From NCBI GenBank assembly GCA_963700895.1, contig CAVOZI010000012.1, positions 62,001-126,000 of the forward strand: a DNA stretch of 64,000 nucleotides, read 5' to 3'. Positions 55,069-63,504 of this stretch are shown here, in pieces. The number at the start of each line of letters is the position of its first letter. The first letter of the stretch is position 1. This stretch comes from Anderseniella sp963700895 (GTDB lineage: Bacteria > Pseudomonadota > Alphaproteobacteria > Rhizobiales > Aestuariivirgaceae). The notes under the pieces are model-generated. The model was not told the DNA's origin and ran no database searches. It saw only the letters and a list, made by a program, of their open reading frames with translations. Both the position numbers and the translations under genes were made by a program.

Positions 55069-55577
55069 CGGTCGAAGGTGATCAGTCCGGTTGCCGCCGG
55101 GATGTATTTGGAAAACCGGGGCGAGCCATCGGCGTTGCGGCCAAGGCAGAGCAACCGTCGCCGCCTGAGCCGGACCAGCATTTCGCGTTCGCGTTGCTTC
55201 AGGTGGCGGCTTGCTCCCCAGGCGATGACGATATCGCCGCCGTGGCGGGCGATCCAGCTGAGGGCGCGCTCGACGGCATGGCTATTGACGGGATCTGGAG
55301 CACCGGCTTCAGCCGTCAGGCTGACGGAGTTCGGTTCTATCAACGCACTCAGATTTACAACACCATGCACGTCGTAGCCATGCCGGGCGCTGATGCCGGT
55401 GGTCATCGCGGTGGTCGGATCGTTGATGTCGTCGCCGGCGCGGCTCGGGTTCATCATGATCCACAACACGAAGCGCTCACGTCGCTCCGTCAGGTTGCGC
55501 CGCAACCAGTAGCGGTAGCGGCCACAGCTGGAGAACACGGCAAGGCGGCTGGTCATGTTGCGGGGCAGGCGTTGCAT
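55065..55577 (-). CDS. DUF1643 domain protein
   Basis: A 170-residue protein matching DUF1643: CGRYRYWLRRNLTERRERFV, then LWIMMNPSRAGDDINDPTTAM, and HGGDIVIAWG later. The family has no known activity. Start at ATG 55577 (AAGG just upstream), with ATG 55556 as an alternative; the frame to 55757 runs over the divergent LysE gene. It converges on gyrA with a 4-base overlap of stop codons. Confidence 0.8.
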   Translation of the reverse strand: MQRLPRNMTSRLAVFSSCGRYRYWLRRNLTERRERFVLWIMMNPSRAGDDINDPTTAMTTGISARHGYDVHGVVNLSALIEPNSVSLTAEAGAPDPVNSHAVERALSWIARHGGDIVIAWGASRHLKQREREMLVRLRRRRLLCLGRNADGSPRFSKYIPAATGLITFDR

Positions 55578-55657
55578 GCGCCTTGTCTTATCCCGCTTGA
55601 CCGCAACGGCAAACCGGGGATTGCTAGAAGGGTTGTCTCGTCGCAGCGGGTCTGTCC

Positions 55658-56263
55658 ATGTCCATAGAACTTTATCTCGCTTATCTGGGCGCCACGGCGC
55701 TGCTGTTCCTGACGCCGGGTCCAGCCATGTCGCTGGTGCTGGCAAACGCTGCAGCACACGGCACCCGCGCCGGACTGATGACGGTGGCGGGCAACGCGGT
55801 GGGCTTTGCTGCGCTGCTGCTCGTGGTCATCGCAGGCATGGCGTGGATCGTCGAGGCGATGGCGCACTGGTTCGACCTGATCCGGCTGGCTGGCGCGGCT
55901 TACCTGATCTGGCTGGGGTTGGGCCGGCTGCTGGCCCGGCCTGACCCGTCAACGGGGCTGGTGCCGGCGCGCAAGGCGCACTTTCGCGAAGGCATGACGG
56001 TGGCCGTCGCCAATCCCAAGGTTCTCTTGTTCCTGGGCGCTTTCCTGCCGCCCTTCATCGATCCGGCCGGTAATGTGGCGCTGCAGCTTTGGCTGCTGGC
56101 GGGCAGTTTCGTGGGTCTCAGCATCGTGTTCGGGGCAGGGCTCGCGCTGGCCGGCGCATCGGCGCGTCGGTTCTTTGCAGGGTCAGGTGCGGTGCTGGTC
56201 GAGCGGATCAGCGGCGGCGTGCTGATTGGCGCAGGGCTGTGGCTGGCGCTGTCGCGCCGCTGA
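55658..56263 (+). CDS. LysE/RhtB-family amino-acid exporter
   Basis: A 201-residue membrane protein with about six helices. GATALLFLTPGPAMSLVLAN contains the family's conserved TPGP motif, GLMTVAGNAVGFAALLLVVI is helix two, and FREGMTVAVANPKVLLFLGA the usual N-P-K segment. Such exporters release amino acids such as homoserine, threonine or lysine; the substrate cannot be told. It is likely first in a run of co-directional genes with coaD. Confidence 0.88.
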   Translation: MSIELYLAYLGATALLFLTPGPAMSLVLANAAAHGTRAGLMTVAGNAVGFAALLLVVIAGMAWIVEAMAHWFDLIRLAGAAYLIWLGLGRLLARPDPSTGLVPARKAHFREGMTVAVANPKVLLFLGAFLPPFIDPAGNVALQLWLLAGSFVGLSIVFGAGLALAGASARRFFAGSGAVLVERISGGVLIGAGLWLALSRR

Positions 56264-56305
56264 CCCTTGGCAAGCCGGGCCGAAACACTGTAAGGGACTC
56301 ATCCC

Positions 56306-56803
56306 ATGACAAGAACTGGCTTCTATTCCGGCAGCTTCGACCCCGTCACCTATGGGCACATGGACATCATTGCCCGCTCGGCGCGGTTTCTTGATGCCCT
56401 TGTGCTGGGTGTGGGCGTGCACCACGGCAAGGTGCCGTTCCTGCCCACGGACGTGCGGCTGAAGCTGCTGGACGAGGCCTGCGCGCCGGTGCGCGGTGCC
56501 ACAGGCTGCAGGATAAGCATCGTAACCTTCGACGGACTGGCGGTGAACGCCGCACGCGAGGCGGGCGCGGGAGTGATCGTGCGAGGTCTTCGCGATGCTT
56601 CCGACTTCGATTACGAAGTGCAGATGGGCCAGATGAACGCCGGCCTTGCTCCTGACATGGAAACGGTGTTTCTGGCAGCCAGCCCGGCCACGCGGATGAT
56701 CGCCTCATCGCTGGTGAAGCAGATCGCCAAGATGGGTGGCGACATCTCGCCGTTTGTACCTGACGCGGTCAACAAGGCTGTTCTGAAAGCATTGAAAAGC
56801 TAA
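56306..56803 (+). CDS. coaD: CoaD, phosphopantetheine adenylyltransferase
   Basis: A 165-residue enzyme of coenzyme A synthesis that joins 4'-phosphopantetheine with AMP from ATP. The nucleotidyltransferase motif TYGHMDII follows GFYSGSFDPV; GVIVRGLRDASDFDYEVQMG and MIASSLVKQIAKMGGDISPF (the ISSS-like motif, here ASSL) are signature segments. Length is standard. The gyrA-coaD-PPIase-queA-tgt order is common in alphaproteobacteria. Confidence 0.96.
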   Translation: MTRTGFYSGSFDPVTYGHMDIIARSARFLDALVLGVGVHHGKVPFLPTDVRLKLLDEACAPVRGATGCRISIVTFDGLAVNAAREAGAGVIVRGLRDASDFDYEVQMGQMNAGLAPDMETVFLAASPATRMIASSLVKQIAKMGGDISPFVPDAVNKAVLKALKS

Positions 56804-56829
56804 CATTTACAATTCGCTGGAGAGATATC

Positions 56830-57339
56830 TTGAGAAAAGTTGCAGGCCTGCTGGCAGGTGTGATGATGATCGGTTTCGCAGGCTCGGCCCAGGCCGCCAG
56901 CCAGATCGTGATGGAGCTGAAGTGTGGGCCAGTGGTGATTGATCTTCGCCCCGACCTTGCATCGAAGCATGTGGCCCAGATCACGGCGCTGGCCTCGAAG
57001 GGCTTTTACGACGGCATCATCTTTCACCGGGTGATCGACGGCTTCATGGCCCAGACAGGCGACCCGACCGGGACCGGCATGGGCGGATCCGACTTGCCAG
57101 ACATTCCGGCCGAGTTCAGTCCTGAACCATACGTCCGTGGCACCGTCGGGATGGCGCGCTCGAGCAATCCGGACAGCGCCAACTCGCAGTTCTTCATCAT
57201 GTTCACCGAGTATCCATCGCTCAATGGCAACTACACTGTCTGGGGCAAAGTGTCTTCTGGCATGGAGTGCGTTGACCAGATCAACAAGGGCGAACCCCCG
57301 GCAAACCCGGACCAGATCATCAAGATGAGCGTCAAGTAG
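56830..57339 (+). CDS. Exported cyclophilin-type peptidyl-prolyl isomerase
   Basis: A 169-residue protein starting on TTG 56830 after GGAGAG. A signal peptide (RKVAGLLAGVMMIGFAGSAQAA) precedes a cyclophilin domain with GIIFHRVIDGFMAQTGDPTG, NPDSANSQFFIMF and NGNYTVWGKV, including the catalytic Arg in FHRV. It should catalyse proline isomerisation in the periplasm. It is paired with a cytoplasmic paralogue that begins 44 bp later. Confidence 0.93.
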   Translation: MRKVAGLLAGVMMIGFAGSAQAASQIVMELKCGPVVIDLRPDLASKHVAQITALASKGFYDGIIFHRVIDGFMAQTGDPTGTGMGGSDLPDIPAEFSPEPYVRGTVGMARSSNPDSANSQFFIMFTEYPSLNGNYTVWGKVSSGMECVDQINKGEPPANPDQIIKMSVK

Positions 57340-57383
57340 GCGGCATCGAACCTTTTTTGTCCAAACTACCTAAGGAGAGACCG

Positions 57384-57857
57384 GTGGCAGAACTTGACCC
57401 CAAAAACACCCTGATCGTTGAAATTCCGCATGGCCGGGTGGTCATCAGGCTGCGGCCCGACGTGGCGCCGGGCCATGTGGCGCGGATCAAGGAACTGGCG
57501 CGCGAAGGCTTCTACGACGGCACGCCGTTTCACCGGGTGATCGACGGGTTCATGGCGCAGGGCGGCGATCCGACCGGCACCGGAACCGGCGGTTCGAAGA
57601 AGCCGAACCTCAAGGCCGAGTTTTCCGACGTGCCGCACAAGCGCGGCACGGCCTCGATGGCGCGGGCGATGAACCCGGATTCGGCGAATTCGCAGTTCTT
57701 CATCTGCTTCACCGACTGTCCGTTCCTGGACGGCCAGTACACGGTGTGGGGGGAGGTCGTGGAAGGCATGGACGCGGTAGACAAGATCAAGCGTGGCGAA
57801 CCGGTGTCCAACCCGGACCGCATCGCCAAGATGACGGTCATGGCGGATGCGACTTAG
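57384..57857 (+). CDS. Cytoplasmic cyclophilin-type peptidyl-prolyl isomerase
   Basis: A 157-residue cyclophilin without signal peptide. The start is GTG 57384, with AAGGAG 6 bases upstream; the frame extends to a TTG at 57357 that lacks a ribosome site. GTPFHRVIDGFMAQGGDPTG, NPDSANSQFFICFTDCPFLD and GQYTVWGEV carry the catalytic and substrate-binding residues. It is a close paralogue of the preceding exported enzyme. The stop overlaps the next gene by 11 bases. Confidence 0.93.
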   Translation: MAELDPKNTLIVEIPHGRVVIRLRPDVAPGHVARIKELAREGFYDGTPFHRVIDGFMAQGGDPTGTGTGGSKKPNLKAEFSDVPHKRGTASMARAMNPDSANSQFFICFTDCPFLDGQYTVWGEVVEGMDAVDKIKRGEPVSNPDRIAKMTVMADAT

Positions 57858-58260
57858 CTTGCGGCTGGCTGGTGCAGGGTTGACGGCGGGTCTGCTCATG
57901 GCAGGCCTGGCGGCGCCCGCATCGGCCACGCAGAACCTTTATTGCGAGTTCTCGGAGGATGTGACGGTCAACCTGCTGATGGGCTCTCTCGAGGTGGCGT
58001 CGGTGGTGCGCGCAGACATCACCGCAACAGGCAAACGGTGGTCGACACAGGCCGCTGATGGACTGACGGTCATCGCCATTGGCCAGGCGTTCCAGACGTC
58101 ATCCGAACTGCGCGTCGATTTCACCGACAAGGACGTCAACGAGATCGTGGCCAGGCTCAGGCTGTTTCAGGCTGCTGATGATACCAGCGTGGCGCAGGCC
58201 GGCACACTGAAGATCGAGGGCGTTGGCGTCTGGCCCGTTATCTGCTCGGAAGGCGGCTGA
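57847..58260 (+). CDS. Small exported protein, unknown function
   Basis: A 137-residue product overlapping the cyclophilin gene's end, so translationally coupled. A signal peptide ends at about APASATQ. The mature part has two cysteines (NLYCEFSEDV and WPVICSEGG) that could bridge its ends, and alternating beta-type segments. No family recognised. It sits between PPIase and queA in the cluster. Confidence 0.65.
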   Translation: MRLSLRLAGAGLTAGLLMAGLAAPASATQNLYCEFSEDVTVNLLMGSLEVASVVRADITATGKRWSTQAADGLTVIAIGQAFQTSSELRVDFTDKDVNEIVARLRLFQAADDTSVAQAGTLKIEGVGVWPVICSEGG

Positions 58261-58281
58261 GGCCGCACCCCGGATGTTGCA

Positions 58282-59367
58282 ATGAAAGTAGACCTGTTCG
58301 ATTTCGAACTGCCGCAGGATCTCATTGCGCTGCGGCCGGCATCCCCACGCGATAGCGCGCGCCAGTTGATTGTCCATGCTGGCCAGGAACCGGAACTCGC
58401 CGATGACGTGGTGTCGAACCTTGCCTCGCACCTGAACCCCGGTGACGTGCTGGTGTTCAACGACACCCGCGTCATTCCGGCGAGGTTGCACGGCCGGCGA
58501 GTGGGGCGCGGCGATGCGGAACCCCAAATCGAGGTCACCTTGCACATGCGGCTGGATGAGGCCCGCTGGAAAGCGTTTGCCAAGCCCGGCCGCAAGCTTG
58601 CAGTGGGAGACCGGATATGCTTCGGCGGCACAGGCGAGGTTTGCTACGCCGAGGTGCTCACAGCGACCGTGGAGGCGAAGGGTGAGGGCGGGGAGATCGA
58701 CCTGGCTTTCAGCCTGCACGGGGCCTATCTGGACGAGGCGATTGCGTTGCATGGCGAAATGCCGTTACCGCCCTATATCGCGTCCAAGCGCGCTACGGAC
58801 GATCGCGACCGGGCCGACTATCAGACCATGTTCGCTGCCCATGACGGCGCGGTTGCAGCGCCGACCGCCGCCTTGCACTTCACGCCGGAGCTGATGAAAA
58901 TGCTGGAAGCGCGCGGAGCGAGCCACGAGTTCGTGACGCTGCACGTGGGCGCCGGGACGTTCCTGCCGGTCAAGGCGGACGATACGGCTGACCACAAGAT
59001 GCACTCGGAATGGGGCGTTGTTTATGATGACGTCGCTGCCCGGCTGAATGCGGCGCGCAGGGCGGGCGGGCGGATCATTGCCGTGGGGACGACGCCGCTC
59101 AGGCTGCTGGAAAGTGCTGTGGATGAGGCCGGCGTTATTCAGGGCTGGTCAGGGGCAACCGACATCTTCATCACGCCGGGCTACCGGTTCCGCGCCATCG
59201 ACGTGCTGATGACCAACTTCCACTTGCCGAAATCGACACTGTTCATGCTGGTCAGCGCGTTCTGCGGGCTCGAGGTGATGCAGCGGGTCTATGCACATGC
59301 CATCGCCAATCGCTACAGGTTCTATTCCTATGGCGACTCAAGCCTGCTATTCCCGCCGCCACGATGA
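58282..59367 (+). CDS. queA: QueA, S-adenosylmethionine:tRNA ribosyltransferase-isomerase
   Basis: A 361-residue enzyme that transfers the ribosyl part of SAM to preQ1 in tRNA, giving epoxyqueuosine. KVDLFDFELPQDLIALRPAS, NPGDVLVFNDTRVIPARLHG and DRADYQTMFAAHDGAVAAPT then AALHFTPEL are family signatures, and GATDIFITPGYRFRAIDVLM, TNFHLPKSTLFMLVSAF close it. Length is normal. Its stop overlaps the tgt start (ATGA). Confidence 0.96.
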   Translation: MKVDLFDFELPQDLIALRPASPRDSARQLIVHAGQEPELADDVVSNLASHLNPGDVLVFNDTRVIPARLHGRRVGRGDAEPQIEVTLHMRLDEARWKAFAKPGRKLAVGDRICFGGTGEVCYAEVLTATVEAKGEGGEIDLAFSLHGAYLDEAIALHGEMPLPPYIASKRATDDRDRADYQTMFAAHDGAVAAPTAALHFTPELMKMLEARGASHEFVTLHVGAGTFLPVKADDTADHKMHSEWGVVYDDVAARLNAARRAGGRIIAVGTTPLRLLESAVDEAGVIQGWSGATDIFITPGYRFRAIDVLMTNFHLPKSTLFMLVSAFCGLEVMQRVYAHAIANRYRFYSYGDSSLLFPPPR

Positions 59368-60488
59368 CTGACAAGTTCGACTTCACGCTCCACAAGACGG
59401 ACGGCGGCGCACGGCGCGGCACTGTGCACTCGCTGCATGGCGACATCCGCACGCCCGCCTTCATGCCGGTTGGCACGGTGGGCACCGTCAAGGCGCTCTA
59501 TCTGGAACAGGTCAAGGAAGCCGGCGCCGATATCATCCTCGGCAATGTCTATCACCTGATGTTGCGGCCGGGGGCTGAGCGGGTGGCGCGGCTCGGCGGA
59601 TTGCACAAGTTTATTGGCTGGGACGGGCCAATTCTCACCGATTCAGGCGGCTTTCAGGTGATGTCGCTGTCGCAGATCCGCAAGATCACCGAGGAGGGCG
59701 CCACCTTCCAGTCGCACATCGATGGCACGAAGCATCACCTGAGCCCGGAACGCTCTATGGAAATCCAGCGGTTGCTGGGTTCCACCATCCACATGCAGCT
59801 GGATGAGTGCATTGCCTTTCCGCACGAACGCAAGGACGCCGAGCGCGCCATGCAGCTTTCGCTGCGCTGGGCGAAACGGTCACGAGAGGCGTTCGGCGAC
59901 CAGCCGGGCAGGGGCTGTTTCGGCATCGTTCAGGGCGGCACGGATGCGGGCCTTCGCGAGGAAAGCGCCAGGGGGCTGCAGGAGATCGGCTTCCATGGCT
60001 ATGCCATCGGCGGGCTGGCGGTAGGCGAGGGGCAGGAACTGATGCTCTCGACGCTTGAGGTGACGACGCCACACCTGCCGGTCGACCGGCCTCGCTACCT
60101 GATGGGCGTAGGCACGCCGGAGGACATTCTCGAAGCGGTGGCGCGCGGGGTCGACATGTTCGACTGCGTGATGCCGACCCGCTCGGGCCGGCATGGGCAA
60201 GCGTTTACCAGTTTCGGCCGGTTGAACCTGCGAAACGCAAAACATGCCGAAGACCTGCGCCCGCTGGACGCGAGCATTGATCATCCGGCCCTGAATGGTT
60301 ATTCCCGTGCCTACCTGCACCATCTGGTCCGTTCGGGCGAAATTCTCGGCATGATGCTGATGTCCTGGGCCAACATTGCGTATTATCAATACCTGATGCA
60401 GGGTATCCGGGATGCGATTGAAGAAGGCCGCTTCGAAGCGTTTCGGGCCGAGACGCGGGCCAAGTGGGCTGCAGGCGAACCGATTTGA
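59364..60488 (+). CDS. tgt: Tgt, queuine/preQ1 tRNA-ribosyltransferase (no zinc cysteines)
   Basis: A 374-residue TIM-barrel enzyme that swaps guanine 34 for preQ1 in tRNAs with GUN anticodons. TDSGGFQVMSLSQIRKITEE holds the base-binding Asp, GGLAVGEGQELM the glycine loop, and FDCVMPTRSGRHGQAF the nucleophilic Asp. The zinc-binding CxCxxC just before SRAYLHHL, present in the Zymomonas and E. coli enzymes, is replaced by DASIDHPALNGY, so the structural zinc site appears to be lost. I have the impression this occurs in other Rhizobiales. It works in sequence with queA, to which it is coupled. Confidence 0.95.
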   Translation: MTDKFDFTLHKTDGGARRGTVHSLHGDIRTPAFMPVGTVGTVKALYLEQVKEAGADIILGNVYHLMLRPGAERVARLGGLHKFIGWDGPILTDSGGFQVMSLSQIRKITEEGATFQSHIDGTKHHLSPERSMEIQRLLGSTIHMQLDECIAFPHERKDAERAMQLSLRWAKRSREAFGDQPGRGCFGIVQGGTDAGLREESARGLQEIGFHGYAIGGLAVGEGQELMLSTLEVTTPHLPVDRPRYLMGVGTPEDILEAVARGVDMFDCVMPTRSGRHGQAFTSFGRLNLRNAKHAEDLRPLDASIDHPALNGYSRAYLHHLVRSGEILGMMLMSWANIAYYQYLMQGIRDAIEEGRFEAFRAETRAKWAAGEPI

Positions 60489-60628
60489 CGAATTGCCCAT
60501 CAAGATGACAAAAAGTTGTGGCTATTTGCCATCGAAAATGCTCGGGATACTACTCGACTCCTGCTATGCATCGGGACGTTTTAGGGGGCGCGCTGAGAGA
60601 ATCGGCTCGCGGTGGGCTGAATTTTCTA

Positions 60629-61669
60629 GTGAAGAGTGACACATTGACTGAAACTACATCGACCTGGATGGCGCGCCTTGCGCCTTACCGTCAGCCTGAT
60701 GCACGCCGCGCCGTGCTGGAAATCTTCATCACGATCCTGCCGTTCATGGCCGTCTGGGCTACGATGCTGTGGCTTATGCAGTATTCGGTGTGGCTGGCCT
60801 GGCTACTGGTGCCGCTGGGCGGCGCCCTGCTGGTGCGGCTGTTCATCATTCAGCACGATTGCGGGCATTCCTCCATGTTCGAGTCACGCGGGGCCAACGA
60901 CTGGGTTGGGCGCGCGCTGGGAGTGTTGACGCTCACTCCCTACGACTACTGGCGCCGCTCCCATGCGCTGCACCATTCCACCTCGGGCAATCTCGATCGC
61001 CGCGGCATCGGCGATATCACCACCCTGACGGTCGAGGAGTACCGGGCTCTCGGTTTCTGGGGCAAGATCGGTTACCGCGTTTACCGGCACCCGATCGTGC
61101 TGTTCGTCATCGGGCCAGCATGGTTGTTCATCATCACCCATCGCCTGCCATTGACTGCCGCCCGGCGGGGCGAGTTGCCGTGGGCAAGCACCATGGGCAC
61201 CAATCTCGGCATTGCCGCCATTTATGGCGTCATGATGTATGCCGTCGGACCATGGAATTTCCTGCTGATCCAGCTGCCTATCGCGGCATTTGCCTCATCG
61301 CTGGGGGTCTGGTTGTTCTATGTCCAGCACCAGTTCGAGGACACCCACTGGGAACGGCAGCAGGACTGGACGCATGAGGATGCCGCCTTGCATGGCAGTT
61401 CCTTCTATGATTTGCCACGCCCGCTGATGTGGCTGACCGGAAACATCGGCATACATCACGTGCATCACCTGTCCAGCCGGGTGCCATTTCACCGGCTGCC
61501 AGCCGTGATCCGGGACTTTCCGGAACTGGCGAAGGAAGCACGCCGCTTCACCTTCCTGGAAAGCCTTCAGTGCGTACCGCTGACGCTGTGGGACGAACAG
61601 TCACGCAGGCTGGTGTCGTTCCGTCAATCACGGCAGGCGATGAACGCCGCTGCGATACCCGCCGAGTAA
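60629..61669 (+). CDS. Membrane fatty-acid desaturase family protein
   Basis: A 346-residue integral membrane di-iron enzyme. The three histidine boxes are intact: IIQHDCGHSSMF (HxxxH), WRRSHALHHSTSGNL (HxxHH) and NIGIHHVHHLSSR (HxxHH), with four hydrophobic segments between. The substrate may be an acyl lipid; the family also includes beta-carotene-type hydroxylases. The start is uncertain: GTG 60629, TTG 60644 and ATG 60566 or 60518 are all in frame and none has a strong ribosome site. It is followed closely by a convergent gene. Confidence 0.88.
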   Translation: MKSDTLTETTSTWMARLAPYRQPDARRAVLEIFITILPFMAVWATMLWLMQYSVWLAWLLVPLGGALLVRLFIIQHDCGHSSMFESRGANDWVGRALGVLTLTPYDYWRRSHALHHSTSGNLDRRGIGDITTLTVEEYRALGFWGKIGYRVYRHPIVLFVIGPAWLFIITHRLPLTAARRGELPWASTMGTNLGIAAIYGVMMYAVGPWNFLLIQLPIAAFASSLGVWLFYVQHQFEDTHWERQQDWTHEDAALHGSSFYDLPRPLMWLTGNIGIHHVHHLSSRVPFHRLPAVIRDFPELAKEARRFTFLESLQCVPLTLWDEQSRRLVSFRQSRQAMNAAAIPAE

Positions 61670-61673
61670 CGCC

Positions 61674-62417
61674 TCAGCGCAATCCGCCAACGGGAATGAT
61701 TTCGGGGCTCTCCGGCGTCCAAGGGGCGCCGGACCAGTCGGCGAGCCACTGATCCGCCTTGAGACCAGCCTCGGCCATCAGCGTGGCGATATGGCTCTTG
61801 GTGCTGAAGCGGATGTCGGCCTGCGCATGCCACATCTTGCCATCGGCCTCGCGGCGGTAAACCGTATCGTAGCTGGCAATGCCGGTTGTCTCGTCGAACG
61901 CCACATCATTCCACGCCTCGATGCGTCCCAGTTCGCGGTCTGCGAAGGCGCGCCTTGAAGCCTCCGGCGTTCACTCCTGCCACTCGCGCGCCGCCGGATT
62001 GCGGCTGTCGAAGATGAAGCATCCACGCGGCGCCAGGTGCGCAGCGATGGTTTCAAGCGCCGTCAGCTGGTCCGCGTCGGTCAGGAACACCTGGAAGGCA
62101 TGGCCGGTCATCACGATCAGGTCGAACGTCTCGCCAAGCCGCACCGATCTTGCGTCGCCTTCGATCCAGGTGACGTGCCGCCCACCGGGCCGCGACCGGG
62201 CCACATCCAGCATGGCGGCGGCCGGGTCCACACCGGCAAGCCGGATGGTGCCGGGCAGGCTGGACAACAGCAACCCGGTTCCGCAGCCGAGATCCAGCAC
62301 CGAAGCTGCCTGCGCCGCCATTCGCGCGCAGAACCGTGTGTCCTCTCCCCAGCCGTTCTCCAGATCGTAGAAACGCACCAGCGCAGGATCATCATAAAGT
62401 GGGCTGTTGACGGTCAT
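61674..62417 (-). pseudogene. Class I SAM methyltransferase with an in-frame TGA
   Basis: From ATG 62417 the frame reads a normal methyltransferase: SVLDLGCGTGLLLSSLPGTI (SAM motif I), IEGDARSVRLGETFDLIVMT and a final DSRNPAAREWQE, then TGA at 61971-61973. The same frame continues TPEASRRAFADRELGRIEAW and VAFDETTGIASYDTVYRREA to a proper C-terminus at 61674 (GGLR). The total length without the stop, 247 residues, is normal. TGG to TGA (Trp to stop) fits the context. A truncated product could fold but would lack the substrate lid. It is either a recent pseudogene or a base-call error. Confidence 0.85.
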
Positions 62418-62512
62418 TGGGGGCCTGTTTGCGGGGTTCCGGTTGACCTTGCGGCTACACCGTGCGACATAAAGGCAGTTCCAGGAAAGATGGGCAGGAG
62501 TTCCCCAAGAAC

Positions 62513-63394
62513 ATGAAAATGACTGGCGAGGAGATCATTGCCGCCCCGCGGCGCGTGGTCTGGGATGCGCTGAACGATCCCGAGGTGCTCAAGCAAAGCA
62601 TTACCGGCTGCGAGGAGATCAAGAAAAAATCCGATACCGAGTTTGAAGCAAAGGTAACCGCCAAGGTGGGACCGGTAAAGGCGTCCTTCCTCGGGGCGGT
62701 GAAGCTGTCGAAGCTCAATCCGCCGCGCAGCTTCGTCATCTCCGGCGAAGGCAAGGGCGGCGTGGCCGGATTCGCCAAGGGCGGCGCCACCGTGCAGCTC
62801 AGCGATACCGCAGATGGTCAGACGAAGCTGTCCTATGACGTCGATGCGCAAGTGGGCGGCAAGCTTGCCCAGATCGGCTCGCGGCTGATCGATTCAACTG
62901 CCAAGAAGATGGCGGCGGACTTCTTCAAGAAGTTCAACAATATTGTCAGCGAGCGCGCGCAAGCGTCTGAAACCGAGTCAGCTTCCAGCGCGCCCGCCAA
63001 GAAGACAGCCGCAAAGAAGCCCGCAGCCAAGAAGGCTGCCAGCAAGACGGCCGCCGAGACTGCAACCGCTGCTGCTGCCGCCAAGCCTGCCGACAAGACG
63101 GCCAGCAAGGCCACGGCGCCAGCTTCGAAGCCTGCCGCGAAGAATGCCAGCAAGGCAACAGCTGCGAAGAAGACTGTCAAGGCTGCGCCAGCACCGGCGC
63201 CTGCAGAAACTCCAAAGGTTGCTCCAGCATCTGCGAGCGCCCAGGCCCCGGCGGCGAACAAGCCGGCCACCAAGCCAGCCGATGCCATGCCGCCGCAAGC
63301 CAAGGCCATGTCCAAGTTGTGGTTATGGATCGTTTTGGCTGCTGCTGCCGGGCTCATCATGGTGTGGGCATCGGGGCCGGGCGGGGGTCAGTAA
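62513..63394 (+). CDS. CoxG-like SRPBCC protein with C-terminal membrane anchor
   Basis: A 293-residue protein. Residues 1-150 form a CoxG/SRPBCC domain (EEIIAAPRRVVWDALNDPEV, GCEEIKKKSDTEFEAKVTAK, GKLAQIGSRLIDSTAKKMAA). About 115 residues of Ala/Lys/Pro-rich repeats (AAKKPAAKKAASK-type) follow, then a single membrane helix LWLWIVLAAAAGLIMVWA near the end. In CO dehydrogenase clusters CoxG helps attach the enzyme to the membrane; no cox genes are seen here, so the partner is unknown. The start at 62513 or 62519 is open; the frame extends to 62462. Confidence 0.82.
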   Translation: MKMTGEEIIAAPRRVVWDALNDPEVLKQSITGCEEIKKKSDTEFEAKVTAKVGPVKASFLGAVKLSKLNPPRSFVISGEGKGGVAGFAKGGATVQLSDTADGQTKLSYDVDAQVGGKLAQIGSRLIDSTAKKMAADFFKKFNNIVSERAQASETESASSAPAKKTAAKKPAAKKAASKTAAETATAAAAAKPADKTASKATAPASKPAAKNASKATAAKKTVKAAPAPAPAETPKVAPASASAQAPAANKPATKPADAMPPQAKAMSKLWLWIVLAAAAGLIMVWASGPGGGQ

Positions 63395-63504
63395 GGCGCC
63401 TTATCCGGCCACCTGTTTCCTGATTGTTAAGCATAATCGGGTTTAGCTGCTGGTATTGACCGGCGGCAACCTGGCTTGCGCTTCACGTCCGGAACAGGGG
63501 TTAC

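Noticed and set aside
61674..62417. Reading TGA as tryptophan (recoded genetic code).
   Set aside because: Many intact genes in the window end in TGA with no continuing homology, so genome-wide recoding is not plausible.
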